Assembly: GCA_903898645.1 (NCBI GenBank)
Contig: CAIUGE010000020.1
Span: 1 to 34,905, forward strand
Source of the DNA: Oligoflexia bacterium
Lineage (GTDB): Bacteria > Bdellovibrionota > UBA1018
Direction: 5' to 3'
Length of the DNA stretch: 34,905 nucleotides
The translations under genes were made by a program, and so were the position numbers. Positions 1 to 9,067 of this stretch are shown here, piece after piece (positions within the stretch are counted from its first letter, which is position 1; each line of letters opens with the position of its first letter). The notes below the pieces were generated by a model, which was not told the DNA's origin, made no database searches, and saw only the letters and a list, made by a program, of their open reading frames with translations.

Positions 1-307
1 AGCCTCCTAATCCTCCGTCCATAATCTCCAATCTATCAAAGAAAAAGACGGGAAGAGAAAAATTTCTCTTCCTTGGGGTCGGGATCTGTGTTCTATAGCC
101 ATTAAATATGGTAGTGGCGCACTATTAGGTTGATGCCAGGCACAATGACTTTGCATATACTAAACAGACTCAAAGTACGCATAATGTTTCCTTTTGAGAT
201 CAAGGTAAAACATATATATGATATCTATAGAGGTTAAAAAAATGCTCAATAGAATAAAACTCCCCACGCAAGCGTTTACAGTATAGCGCTATGCGCTATT
301 TCTTTTG
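1..307. other. Left-edge region without an intact gene
   Basis: I see no supportable gene here. One frame on the + strand stays open from base 3 to about base 101 and could be the tail of a gene lying to the left, but it shows no recognisable motif. A perfect 10-bp inverted repeat lies at 51-60 / 63-72 (GGAAGAGAAA / TTTCTCTTCC). Read on the - strand it is followed by a T-rich run, so it could be a terminator for leftward transcription. Several stop codons and AT-rich stretches fill 100-300. Confidence 0.4.
51..72 (-). terminator. Possible intrinsic terminator hairpin
   Basis: A perfect inverted repeat of 10 bp with almost no loop (realistically a 9-bp stem with a 4-nt loop). On the - strand the stem is followed within two bases by a T-rich stretch. 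No gene that it would end can be identified inside the window, so the assignment is weak. Confidence 0.3.
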
Positions 308-540
308 TAGCAGGTAGTACACCTACGTGCGTTTACTGCCAGGGGACCAATTTCTTGCATCCGACCTTCCAGCAACCAGAGCTGCATCAGAACCATGACG
401 TCAAGCAAGAGCGTCAACAATACACTCCTACCGCCCGTCATTATACCCCACTCGATGATTGGCGGCGAAGGAAACGATACAAATGGCACTTTTCACTGCA
501 GGACGAGACGGCAACACTACTGGAAGCTCTGACAGCCCCT
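308..540 (+). pseudogene. Decayed glycine-rich secreted-protein gene
   Basis: This stretch is a broken relative of the intact glycine-rich gene at 13264-14199. In the frame of base 371 it reads SCIRTMTSSKSVNNTLLPPV, matching SCIRTITSSEIVNNTLQQPV in the intact protein, followed by SMIGG for SMVGG. Upstream in the same frame FTARGPIS matches FTAGGAIS, but about a dozen codons between this motif and the SCIRT block are missing. The signal-peptide region is interrupted by a stop at 308. Further on, a Gly/Asn/Thr/Ser stretch at 510-536 continues the similarity in another frame, so at least one frameshift is present. The long glycine repeats are lost. I infer an old duplicate that decayed just upstream of glyS. 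Confidence 0.75.
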
Positions 541-637
541 CGTACTCACCTAGACACCTACTGCTTGCTTTAAAAGATCTTCTCTCCGGCATTTATCAGC
601 TTGCAGGATCAGGTACGGTTTGTTAGTCCTGAACGCT

Positions 638-1954
638 ATGACATCCCTTGATGATATGCAGGATCTCGTCTCTCTTTGTAAACGTCGAGGCTTCGTATTC
701 CCATCAAGCGAGATCTATGGCGGTATCAATGCTTGCTGGGACTACGGCCCACTAGGCGTGCAACTCAAGCGTACCATTAAGGACCGCTGGTGGAATGCCA
801 TGACATCCCGAAAGGACATTGAGGGACTTGATGCCGCTATCCTCATGCACCCCCGCACCTGGGAAGCGTCGGGGCACGTCAGTGGCTTTGTAGACCCCTT
901 AGTGGACTGTAAGAAATGCCACGCTCGGTTCCGAGCCGATCATTTGGAGCCGGCATTTTTAGCGATCCATCAATGTCCTACTTGCCGCGGCGAATTGACA
1001 GATCCTCGTCAATTTAACCTCATGTTTAAGACTTTTATGGGTCCTCTGGAAGATTCAGCATCCCAGATTTACCTGAGACCTGAAACAGCCCAGGGTATCT
1101 ACGTTAACTTTCTGAATGTTGCACAATCCATGCGGCAGCGGATTCCTTTCGGCATAGCACAAATTGGTAAAGCTTTTCGTAATGAAATCACGCCTGGCAA
1201 TTTCATCTTCCGGACACGCGAATTTGAACAGATGGAGATGCAATTTTTCGTCAAACCTGGTGATGATAGTGAGTGGTTTGATCGTTGGAAAGAATCGCGC
1301 CTACAATGGCAGCTCGCGTTAGGAATTCGCCCTGAACGCCTTAGGGTGGAGCCTCATAGCGCGGCTGAGCTCGCTCATTATGCACGAGCAGCAGTTGACA
1401 TCCAGTATCAATTTCCTTTTGGCTGGCAAGAACTTGAAGGTATTCATAATCGCGGTGATTTTGATCTCACCCGCCACCAAACATGGAGTGGCAAGAAAAT
1501 GGAATGGGTCACTGAAACAGAGCGATTCCTTCCTTATATTATAGAAACATCGGCAGGCTGTGACCGCACCTTATTGGTTGTTTTAGCTGACGCCTACCGC
1601 ATGGACGACGAACGAGCTCTTTTAGCACTCCATCCAGATCTCGCACCTTACCAGGTAGCATTTTTCCCTTTGATGAAAAAACCTGAATTATGTGAAATTG
1701 CAGAAAAGCTCTGCCGAGATACACAAATGCGGTACGACTATGATGAAACAGGTTCGATAGGGAAACGTTACAGACGGCAGGATGAAATCGGAACACCCTT
1801 TGGAGTAACCATCGACTATGACACGCTTAGCACGCAAACAGCAACCATCCGACACAGAGACACCAAAGCGCAAGAGCGCATCCCTCTTGAATCCATCGAC
1901 GCGTACATCAAAGACAAAAGTGCGAGCTGGGTCCCCCCAAAAGCTGATCTATGA
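638..1954 (+). CDS. glyS: Glycyl-tRNA synthetase, single-chain type
   Basis: Charges tRNA-Gly with glycine in the cytoplasm. This is the single-polypeptide alpha2 class II enzyme found in eukaryotes, archaea and some bacteria, not the bacterial two-subunit form. The 438 residues show the N-terminal FPSSEIYGG block, two CxxC pairs near residues 91-94 and 113-116 (zinc-type insertion), class II motif 2 with FRNE near residue 180, and motif 3 GCDRTLL near residue 307. A C-terminal anticodon-binding domain follows, including the conserved [10 protein letters not shown] block. It is somewhat shorter than typical members of about 460-500 residues. ATG 638 is chosen; an upstream TTG at 620 would add six residues, and neither has a clear Shine-Dalgarno sequence. 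It heads the block that runs to galE and overlaps the start of ppdK. Confidence 0.95.
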   Translation: MTSLDDMQDLVSLCKRRGFVFPSSEIYGGINACWDYGPLGVQLKRTIKDRWWNAMTSRKDIEGLDAAILMHPRTWEASGHVSGFVDPLVDCKKCHARFRADHLEPAFLAIHQCPTCRGELTDPRQFNLMFKTFMGPLEDSASQIYLRPETAQGIYVNFLNVAQSMRQRIPFGIAQIGKAFRNEITPGNFIFRTREFEQMEMQFFVKPGDDSEWFDRWKESRLQWQLALGIRPERLRVEPHSAAELAHYARAAVDIQYQFPFGWQELEGIHNRGDFDLTRHQTWSGKKMEWVTETERFLPYIIETSAGCDRTLLVVLADAYRMDDERALLALHPDLAPYQVAFFPLMKKPELCEIAEKLCRDTQMRYDYDETGSIGKRYRRQDEIGTPFGVTIDYDTLSTQTATIRHRDTKAQERIPLESIDAYIKDKSASWVPPKADL

Positions 1955-4496
1955 TTTTTCTGCTTTAAAGAGCGATGCATCTCTTTTGGGAGGCAAAGGC
2001 GCTGGACTCGTTGCCATGTTGCAACTAGGACTGCCTATTCCACCGGGCTTCACACTCACAACAGAAGCCTGCCATGCATTTTATACAAAAAATAAACTCC
2101 CAAAAAGCCTTGTTATCGAACTCAAGGAAGCAATTAAACGTCTTGAACGCAAGACAGGCCGTCAATTTGGCGGCACTAAAAAACCTCTTTTGATTTCCAT
2201 TCGCTCAGGTGCCAAAGTGTCTATGCCAGGCATGATGGACACCATTTTAAATCTTGGTATGACAGATAAAGCGGCAGCAGCTTTAGCAGATGAGACAGGC
2301 GATGCGCGTTTTGCCTACGATACCTACAGACGCTATTTATCTATGTATGGAGAAGTTGTCTTAGGCGTGCATGCGGCACATTTTGAAGCGCTTATTGAAA
2401 CAGTCAAAGCCGACAAAAACTATGAGCATGATCACGAACTGAGCGCAGAGGATTGGTACGACATTACCCAATCAATCCAAAAACTTCTGATCCAGGAAGG
2501 TTTCGAGCTGCCGAAAGATCCATTTCAGCAGCTCCTTGATGCCGTAAAAGCCGTCTTTCAATCATGGATGAATCCGCGGGCAATCAGTTATCGAAAAATA
2601 ATGGATATTCCAGATAATGGAGGCACAGCGGTCACCATTCAGCAGATGGTTTTTGGGAATGCTGGAGATGACTCGGCTACAGGAGTAGCATTCACTAGGA
2701 ACCCGTCCACAGGCGAGAAGAGCTTTTTTGGCGAATTTCTCATGAATGCACAAGGTGAGGATGTCGTTGCAGGCATCAGGACACCCCTTCCTATTGAAGA
2801 ACTCCAAAAAATTCTACCAGCTGCCTACCGAGCACTGCGGCGAGCAGAACATGTGCTCGAAAGATCCTTCCGAGACATGCAGGACATTGAATTCACGATT
2901 GAACATGGGAAACTTTTTTTACTCCAAACACGCTCTGGTAAGAGAACAGCTCAAGCAGCTATTCAAATTGCAGTTGATCTAGTAGCTGAGAAAAAGATTT
3001 CACGACGTGAGGCAGTAAGCCGCATATCAACGCAGCATATCCAATCACTTCTGTACCCACAGATTCGACCAGAAGATAAAACATCTATTATTGCCAAGGG
3101 ACTTGCGGCATCGCCAGGTGCAGCTTGTGGGCAGATAGTTTTTTCTCCAGAAGAAGCAAATCTCATGCTCAGCGAAAAACGCATGGAGCGCGTGATTTTA
3201 GTAAGACAAGAAACATCCCCTGAAGATATCGAAGGCATGGCACTTGCTGAAGGCATTCTCACTGCACGCGGAGGGATGACATCCCATGCAGCAGTTGTCG
3301 CAAGAGGCATGGGCAAGTGCTGCATCGCAGGATGCCGCACGCTTGAATTCCGCTTAGGGAAAGTTTTTCTTGGAAAACATGAACTAACGTCGGGCAGCTG
3401 GATCACGCTTGATGGGAGCTCTGGGGATGTGATGCTGGGCCAGATCCCAACTCACATACCTCCACCATCTGCTGCATTTCATACATTTATGAGCTGGGTC
3501 GATCAGATCGCACGTCTTGAGGTTTATGCAAATGCAGATACACCGCAAGATGTTATGCTCGCAAAACGTTTTGGCGCCAAAGGTGTAGGCCTTTGCCGAA
3601 CAGAACACATGTTCTTTGAAGCGACGAAACTTGCTGCCATGAGACGCATGATTCTAGCAAAATCTGGGCAGGAAAGAACACAAGCACTTGGAACACTGGA
3701 GAAAATCCAAAAAGACGATTTCTATACGCTGTTTCTCGCCTTGGACGGTCTCCCCATCACTATACGTCTTTTAGATCCCCCCCTCCATGAGTTCATTCCA
3801 AAATCAAAGGCTGAGATGGACACGGTCGCCACATCTCTTGGTGACCCGGACTGCATTTCTCGCATGGAAGCGCTAACAGAGGTCAATCCTATGCTTGGAC
3901 ACCGTGGGTGTCGTTTAGCAGTGAGCTTTCCAGAGATCTACAGCATGCAGGTTAGAGCAATTCGTGATGCTGCTCACATGTGTACCAAAAAGCCCCTTGT
4001 CGCTATTATGATACCACTGGTCTCTGATCCTCAGGAGCTTGCACACATCAGAGCTCTGTGTGAAAAAGAAGCTTTTGGCTGCCCAATTGGCGCTATGATT
4101 GAAGTACCCCGCGCTGCGCTTTTAGCTGGTCAATTGGCAAAAAATGCTGATTTTTTCAGCTTTGGCACCAACGATCTGACACAAACAACTTTTGGCCTAT
4201 CCCGTGATGATGCAGCACAATTTCTCTCCACCTACCAAGAACAAGACATTTTTGACCAAGATCCGTTTTGTCATCTTGATGCATCAGGCGTTGGTGAACT
4301 TATGGAAATTGCCATTGATCGCGCACGAAAGCAAAAACCCCGTCTTGAGCTTGGGATTTGCGGTGAACATGGCGGCGATCCTGCCTCCATTCACCTCTGC
4401 CATACATTAGGACTCAATTACGTCAGCTGTTCTCCATACCGGGTACCCGGAGCAAGACTGGCCGCAGCACATGCTGCCATGAAGGATAATGCATGA
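1920..4496 (+). CDS. ppdK: Pyruvate, phosphate dikinase
   Basis: Interconverts pyruvate, ATP and phosphate with phosphoenolpyruvate, AMP and pyrophosphate, linking glycolysis and gluconeogenesis. With the GTG at 1920 the protein has 858 residues, near the usual 870-880. The N-terminal nucleotide-binding domain begins at LIYDF and contains LLGGKGAGL. The phosphohistidine is His456 in [10 protein letters not shown]. The C-terminal PEP-binding barrel carries GLCRTEH near residue 557 and the catalytic Cys814 in GICGEHGG. The frame stays open further upstream to an ATG at 1818, but that would add 34 residues lying wholly inside glyS. GTG 1920 fits family N-termini best and still overlaps glyS by 35 bases. 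The start is therefore uncertain; the identity is not. Confidence 0.94.
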   Translation: MRAGSPQKLIYDFSALKSDASLLGGKGAGLVAMLQLGLPIPPGFTLTTEACHAFYTKNKLPKSLVIELKEAIKRLERKTGRQFGGTKKPLLISIRSGAKVSMPGMMDTILNLGMTDKAAAALADETGDARFAYDTYRRYLSMYGEVVLGVHAAHFEALIETVKADKNYEHDHELSAEDWYDITQSIQKLLIQEGFELPKDPFQQLLDAVKAVFQSWMNPRAISYRKIMDIPDNGGTAVTIQQMVFGNAGDDSATGVAFTRNPSTGEKSFFGEFLMNAQGEDVVAGIRTPLPIEELQKILPAAYRALRRAEHVLERSFRDMQDIEFTIEHGKLFLLQTRSGKRTAQAAIQIAVDLVAEKKISRREAVSRISTQHIQSLLYPQIRPEDKTSIIAKGLAASPGAACGQIVFSPEEANLMLSEKRMERVILVRQETSPEDIEGMALAEGILTARGGMTSHAAVVARGMGKCCIAGCRTLEFRLGKVFLGKHELTSGSWITLDGSSGDVMLGQIPTHIPPPSAAFHTFMSWVDQIARLEVYANADTPQDVMLAKRFGAKGVGLCRTEHMFFEATKLAAMRRMILAKSGQERTQALGTLEKIQKDDFYTLFLALDGLPITIRLLDPPLHEFIPKSKAEMDTVATSLGDPDCISRMEALTEVNPMLGHRGCRLAVSFPEIYSMQVRAIRDAAHMCTKKPLVAIMIPLVSDPQELAHIRALCEKEAFGCPIGAMIEVPRAALLAGQLAKNADFFSFGTNDLTQTTFGLSRDDAAQFLSTYQEQDIFDQDPFCHLDASGVGELMEIAIDRARKQKPRLELGICGEHGGDPASIHLCHTLGLNYVSCSPYRVPGARLAAAHAAMKDNA

Positions 4497-5755
4497 AACT
4501 CACCGTTTTTGGTTCAGGCTATGTAGGGCTTGTCACCGCGACATGTTTTGCCGAAATGGGCCATACGGTCATTGTGATTGATACAGATCAGAAGAAAATC
4601 GAGAATCTGAATCACGGTATATCTCCTATTTACGAGCCCGGCCTCGATGAGATGATTGCATCCAATATGCACGCAGGGCGTCTCCTTTTTTCCCAAGATG
4701 CTCAGCTCGGCGTCACAGCATCAGATATTCTTTTTATTGCTGTTGGCACCCCTCCCGGAGAAGATGGTTCCGCTGATATGCGTTTCGTGATCCAAGTCGC
4801 TGAAACGATTGGTAAGCATATGAATGGGTACAAAATGATTGTGAACAAATCAACGGTCCCTGTGGGATCTGTTGATCGCGTTGCATCATGCATTCAATCA
4901 GCGCATCCTTTTGACGTCGTCTCAAATCCAGAGTTTCTCAAAGAAGGCTCAGCGATTGAAGATTGCATGAAGCCTGCTCGTATTGTGATCGGGGCAGAAA
5001 CAGAGCGCGCAAAAAAGATCATGCAGGATCTCTATATGCCATTTGTCAGAAACGGGCATCCTGTGCTTTTTATGGACACCCGTTCTGCTGAACTCACGAA
5101 ATATGCAGCAAATGCCATGCTTGCTGTCAGAATCTCGTTCATGAACGAGCTCTCTCGCCTCTGCGAAAAGGTAGGAGCAGATATTGAGCAAATTCGCTAT
5201 GGCCTAGGGTCAGACCCTCGCATTGGCAGAGAATTTCTCTATGCAGGCATTGGCTATGGTGGCTCCTGTTTCCCTAAGGATGTCCAGGCACTGATCCAGA
5301 TATTTGCATCCAATGATGACCAAGCATATCTACTGGAAGCGACAGAAAAAATTAACACGCTCCAGCAACAACGTTTTGCCGAAAAAATCATCGCTTCACA
5401 AGGCACTGTCTTTGCCGTCTGGGGCATCGCATTCAAGCCAGGCACCGACGACATCAGGGAGGCACCTTCTTTAATCATTGTACGCCAACTCCTGCAAGCC
5501 GGCCTCAAAGTGCAGCTTTTTGACCCCATCGTCAAATGTGTGGAAGGCATGAACAGTATAGATGACCAATACGAAGTCTTGAATGACGTTGATGCACTCA
5601 TTATTGCAACTGAATGGAAGCCTTTTCGTGAACCCGATTTTGCAAAAATGCGAAGCAAAATGCATCGACCAGTAATCTTTGATGGCCGGAATATGTATGA
5701 TCCTAGCAAGATGAAAGAGCTTGGTTTTAGCTACCACAGTGTGGGCAGAATATGA
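4493..5755 (+). CDS. ugd: UDP-glucose 6-dehydrogenase
   Basis: Oxidises UDP-glucose to UDP-glucuronate with two NAD+, supplying precursors for surface polysaccharides. The 420 residues match the usual length. The Rossmann fingerprint GSGYVG lies at residues 7-12. The substrate-binding segment NPEFLKEG is in the middle, and the catalytic Cys259 sits in GGSCFPKD. A C-terminal UDP-binding domain follows with FKPGTDDIREAPS. The ATG overlaps the ppdK stop in an ATGA junction, which implies translational coupling. The next gene uses the product of this one as its substrate. Confidence 0.95.
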   Translation: MKLTVFGSGYVGLVTATCFAEMGHTVIVIDTDQKKIENLNHGISPIYEPGLDEMIASNMHAGRLLFSQDAQLGVTASDILFIAVGTPPGEDGSADMRFVIQVAETIGKHMNGYKMIVNKSTVPVGSVDRVASCIQSAHPFDVVSNPEFLKEGSAIEDCMKPARIVIGAETERAKKIMQDLYMPFVRNGHPVLFMDTRSAELTKYAANAMLAVRISFMNELSRLCEKVGADIEQIRYGLGSDPRIGREFLYAGIGYGGSCFPKDVQALIQIFASNDDQAYLLEATEKINTLQQQRFAEKIIASQGTVFAVWGIAFKPGTDDIREAPSLIIVRQLLQAGLKVQLFDPIVKCVEGMNSIDDQYEVLNDVDALIIATEWKPFREPDFAKMRSKMHRPVIFDGRNMYDPSKMKELGFSYHSVGRI

Positions 5756-6675
5756 TTGTCGCAGGAGCTGCAGGATTTCTAGGCTCGCATCTCTGCGAAG
5801 CACATCTTCTCCAAGGTGAAGAAGTCCTTGGTATTGATAACTTTGCAACAGGCATGCGAGAAACGATCACTTATTTACAGTCCAAGTACCCACGCTTTTC
5901 CTTTCTTGAAAAAGACGTCTCAGAGCCTTGGGGGGATTTACCCAACCATAGCCGCGTCTACCATTTTGCATCTCCTGCTTCGCCTCCTCATTACCAAAGG
6001 CTTGCTGTTGAAACGCTCTGGGCTAATGCTTTAGGTCTTAAATCAGCCATTCACTATGCAGACAAGCACCAGGCACGGGTTATTTTTGCATCAACCAGTG
6101 AGATCTATGGAGATCCTACTGTCTCGCCTCAACCTGAAAGCTACTGGGGCAATGTCAATAGCTATGGTATGCGCGCATGCTATGATGAGGCGAAGCGATT
6201 TTGTGAAGCGCTTCTCTTTGCATCAAATAAAGCAAACAATACTCAGCATGGACTCGTGCGTATTTTTAACACCTATGGACCACGCATGAATCCCAACGAC
6301 GGACGCGTGATCATCCAATTTCTTATGCAGGGAATTGAAAACAAGCCTCTGACAATCTATGGTGATGGGTCACAGACGCGGAGTTTTTGCTATGTTGATG
6401 ACCTTGTGCAGGGCATTCTCTTGTATGCTGCAAGCGATGAGACAGAGCCAATGAATCTTGGTAATGATCAAGAGTTTCGTATTGACACCCTTGCCACGAT
6501 TGTTCAGCAGGAATTATTTCCTGAAAAAAAGCTCACCATTCATTACTCTCCTTGGCCTGCCGATGACCCACGAAGACGCTGTCCTGACCTGACACGAGCA
6601 AAACGCATCCTTGGTTGGCAGCCCACAATATCGCTCCGTGAGGGCCTTGAAGCTATGAAAAGATGTCTAGAATGA
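5752..6675 (+). CDS. uxs: UDP-glucuronate decarboxylase (UDP-xylose synthase)
   Basis: An extended short-chain dehydrogenase/reductase that most likely converts UDP-glucuronate to UDP-xylose with bound NAD+. The 307 residues start directly at the Rossmann GAAGFLGSH motif. They carry FASPASPPHYQ (residues 72-82), STSEIYGDP, the Tyr144/Lys148 pair in RACYDEAKR, NTYGPRMNPNDGRV and RSFCYVDD, all signatures of UXS rather than of GalE or dTDP-glucose dehydratase. It starts in an ATGA overlap with ugd, placing it right after the gene for its substrate-forming enzyme. A UDP-4-keto-pentose-forming variant cannot be excluded from sequence alone. Confidence 0.88.
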   Translation: MIVAGAAGFLGSHLCEAHLLQGEEVLGIDNFATGMRETITYLQSKYPRFSFLEKDVSEPWGDLPNHSRVYHFASPASPPHYQRLAVETLWANALGLKSAIHYADKHQARVIFASTSEIYGDPTVSPQPESYWGNVNSYGMRACYDEAKRFCEALLFASNKANNTQHGLVRIFNTYGPRMNPNDGRVIIQFLMQGIENKPLTIYGDGSQTRSFCYVDDLVQGILLYAASDETEPMNLGNDQEFRIDTLATIVQQELFPEKKLTIHYSPWPADDPRRRCPDLTRAKRILGWQPTISLREGLEAMKRCLE

Positions 6676-7631
6676 GGCCTACTATCCTTGTCACAGGAGG
6701 AGCAGGATATATTGGGTCCCATACATGCATGGCACTCCAAGCAAATGGCTTTATTCCTATCACGTATGACAATTTCTTCCGTGGCCACCATGAACATGTT
6801 CTTTTTGGCCCATCTATCCAAGGGGATCTGCTTGATACTGACAAACTCTTAGCAGTTTTTAAAAAATACTCTATCCATGCTGTCATCCATTTCGCAGGTC
6901 TGACCTATGTGAATGAATCTATGACGCAGCCGGAGCTTTATTACCAGAATAATGTTGGAGGCTCTTTATCCCTTTTGCGCGCCATGCTCACCTCCCATGT
7001 GCGCTCTATTGTTTTCTCAAGCACATGCGCAACGTACGGTATCCCAAAAACTATCCCTTTGACAGAAGAGCATGATCAATACCCCCTCAGCTCCTACGGC
7101 ACAAGCAAGCTTATGGTGGAATCAATGCTGCGCGATTTTGCACGTGCACATGCTTTTTCCTGTACAGCCTTACGCTACTTTAATGCTGCAGGAGCAGTCG
7201 CGCCACTTGCTGAACTCCATGAGCCCGAAACACATCTGATCCCTCTTGCACTCAAAGCTGCCCACCATGGAACACCACTTACAATCTTTGGTACAGATTA
7301 TGAAACACCAGACGGCACGTGTATCCGGGATTATATCCATGTTGCAGATCTTGCTGACGCGCACGTGAAAGCACTCAGCAATATGCAGGGCTTTCAGGCC
7401 TTTAATCTTGGTTCTGAGCATGGACATTCAGTAAAAGACGTTATTACTGCCGTGACACGTGTGACCGGCCGCTCACTCCATGTCCTTGAAGGCCCAAGAC
7501 GCATTGGTGACCCAACACACCTCATAGCCTCATCCAGTAAGGCTTTCCAAGCTTTTGGCTGGCGTCCAAAAAATATTTCACTCGATGGAATTATCCAATC
7601 TGCATTTGATGCGATGCAAAAAAACATTTGA
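6672..7631 (+). CDS. galE: UDP-glucose 4-epimerase
   Basis: Interconverts UDP-galactose and UDP-glucose. The 319 residues contain the NAD-binding GGAGYIGSH motif at the N-terminus, HFAGLTYVNES, the catalytic YxxxK as YGTSK, the RYFNAAGA block and GTCIRDYIHV, all typical of GalE. The preferred start is the ATG at 6672, which makes an ATGA overlap with the preceding decarboxylase gene exactly like the two upstream junctions. An in-frame ATG at 6663 adds three residues. It is the last gene of the block. galT and galK, the other Leloir enzymes, follow after a 380-base spacer containing a terminator. Confidence 0.95.
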   Translation: MRPTILVTGGAGYIGSHTCMALQANGFIPITYDNFFRGHHEHVLFGPSIQGDLLDTDKLLAVFKKYSIHAVIHFAGLTYVNESMTQPELYYQNNVGGSLSLLRAMLTSHVRSIVFSSTCATYGIPKTIPLTEEHDQYPLSSYGTSKLMVESMLRDFARAHAFSCTALRYFNAAGAVAPLAELHEPETHLIPLALKAAHHGTPLTIFGTDYETPDGTCIRDYIHVADLADAHVKALSNMQGFQAFNLGSEHGHSVKDVITAVTRVTGRSLHVLEGPRRIGDPTHLIASSSKAFQAFGWRPKNISLDGIIQSAFDAMQKNI

Positions 7632-7727
7632 CTCCATGCATCATCATGTTATTCTAAATGAAATGGACCGCTGAATGAATTCGAAGAATTCACAGCTTCT
7701 GTAGGACGTATGCGATATGGAGGAACC

Positions 7728-7871
7728 ATGGTAGTAAAAATGCGTGAATTTGTAATGGTGGCTGATTATCATCAACGGATTGACAGGCTTCACGCGACCA
7801 GCACGCAAAAAAAAGGAATTAAGCACCGAGGGCAGTCTCTTGAAGAGACCTCAATGGAGCTACCGCCTTAG
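7728..7871 (+). CDS. Possible 47-residue small protein, unrecognised
   Basis: An ATG with GGAGG only four bases upstream opens a 47-codon frame reading MVVKMREFVMVADYHQRIDR at its start, then a basic middle (KKGIKHRG) and an acidic end. The same frame is open for some 20 codons further upstream, so the start is not fixed. I recognise no family. It could be a leader peptide for the terminator that follows, a genuine small protein, or chance. The short ribosome-binding-site spacing counts against it. Confidence 0.25.
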   Translation: MVVKMREFVMVADYHQRIDRLHATSTQKKGIKHRGQSLEETSMELPP

Positions 7872-7940
7872 CGGCGAATCATTAAAAAATAAATAGATTT
7901 AATATAAAATACAAAGAGCCTTTTAAAGCTCTTACCAGGG

Positions 7941-7971
7941 AGCCCAGGCATTTTTTGTCTGGGCTTTTTTT
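7941..7971 (+). terminator. Intrinsic terminator upstream of galT
   Basis: A GC-rich stem AGCCCAG / CTGGGCT with a T-rich loop is followed directly by seven T residues, a textbook Rho-independent terminator. It would end transcripts coming from galE or from a promoter inside the spacer. Because galT starts about 40 bases later, it may act as an attenuator for the galT-galK genes. Confidence 0.88.
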
Positions 7972-8011
7972 ATAGCAAAACATGTGTCATAACGCATCAG
8001 AGGTATGCGCC

Positions 8012-9067
8012 ATGTTCGTCAAAGAATCTAGGATCAAACCCGATGGTAGGCAGATCCATTTTTATGCTTCAAAGCCATTTGACATGCCGCACGATATGCC
8101 ATCACCTGATGTGCAGGCAGCTGAATCAACAGCTCATCTCAGATGGCACCCACTTCGAATGGAATGGGTCGCGTACGCAAGCCATCGACAGAATAGAACG
8201 TTTTTACCAAAAAAAAGCCCCCTTGCCGTGACCACACTGGGTGAAGAGCCTACCGAACTCCCTCCTGGCGATTACGCGATTGCCGTTTTCGAAAATCTCT
8301 TTCCAACACTTTCACAGCACGCACCACTGCCTCCTGTGATGGAAATACCCACAGCAGCATCAAAAGGCGTATGCGAAGTCGTTGTCTTCACCCAAGACCC
8401 TCTGACTCATTTAGGTGCCCTCTCTATCCAGCATATCGCACTCCTCCTTCAAGTCTGGGCTGATCGCTCCAAGGCACACGCTGCAGCTGGCTGCAAATAT
8501 GTGCTCGCTTTTGAAAATCGAGGCGCTGAGGTAGGCGTGACACTCCACCACCCTCATGGACAAATCTATGCCTACCCTTTTATTCCACCCATTCCTGCCC
8601 AAGAATTTGCAGCGCAACGTCAGTATACGGGCGGCCTGCTTGAAGATATGATTACATATGAACTCACAGGCCCAAGACTCCTCCATGCGCGCCCTGAAGC
8701 AATTGCCTGGGTCCCTATTTGCGCACGGTACCCATATGAAGTCTGGGTCGCGCCTCAAAAAGCCTACGGGCATCTATGGCAAATGCCAGAGAGTGCAATC
8801 ATGGACCTTGCTGCAACACTTAAACATGTTTTAACCGCTTATGATCGGCTCTGGAAAAAACCATTCCCCTACCTCATGACACTGCATGAAGCGCCCTACG
8901 ATAGTGAGCACCCATTTGATCACCTTCATATTGAATTTTCCCCCCCCTACCGCTCAGAGGGGAAGCTAAAATTCTTAGCCGGCACTGAACTCGGTGCAGG
9001 TATGTTCGTCAATGACAGTTTACCAGAAAACAAAGCACAAGAATTACGTGAGGCCATGTATGGATGA
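8012..9067 (+). CDS. galT: Galactose-1-phosphate uridylyltransferase
   Basis: Transfers UMP from UDP-glucose to galactose-1-phosphate, giving UDP-galactose and glucose-1-phosphate. The 351 residues contain the active-site HHPHGQIYAYPF with the nucleophilic histidine in His-Pro-His. The C-terminal half has HLHIEF followed by KFLAGTELGAGMF, both diagnostic of GalT. The paired N-terminal cysteines that bind zinc in E. coli GalT are not visible. ATG 8012 is chosen because AGAGG lies about eight bases upstream; ATG 7982 in the same frame lacks a binding site. The gene overlaps the following M24-like gene by eight bases. Confidence 0.93.
   Translation: MFVKESRIKPDGRQIHFYASKPFDMPHDMPSPDVQAAESTAHLRWHPLRMEWVAYASHRQNRTFLPKKSPLAVTTLGEEPTELPPGDYAIAVFENLFPTLSQHAPLPPVMEIPTAASKGVCEVVVFTQDPLTHLGALSIQHIALLLQVWADRSKAHAAAGCKYVLAFENRGAEVGVTLHHPHGQIYAYPFIPPIPAQEFAAQRQYTGGLLEDMITYELTGPRLLHARPEAIAWVPICARYPYEVWVAPQKAYGHLWQMPESAIMDLAATLKHVLTAYDRLWKKPFPYLMTLHEAPYDSEHPFDHLHIEFSPPYRSEGKLKFLAGTELGAGMFVNDSLPENKAQELREAMYG

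Larger units (their letters stand above)
7632..8011. other. Spacer between galE and galT
   Basis: This 380-base spacer has no confident protein gene. It contains a marginal 47-codon frame (7728-7871), an AT-rich stretch at 7880-7912 that could hold a weak -10 (TATAAA at 7903 or TAAAAT at 7905), a small imperfect hairpin at 7915-7932 and a strong intrinsic terminator at 7941-7971. The galT start follows the terminator by only about 40 bases, too little for an independent sigma70 promoter clear of the hairpin. Transcription of galT therefore probably passes through the terminator. Confidence 0.6.

Noticed and set aside
2963-3406. 147-residue open frame opposite ppdK
   Set aside because: It is antisense to strongly conserved ppdK sequence and is a shadow.
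7982-8011. Earlier galT start at ATG 7982
   Set aside because: It lies only about ten bases after the terminator T-run with no ribosome binding site, whereas ATG 8012 has AGAGG at a good distance.
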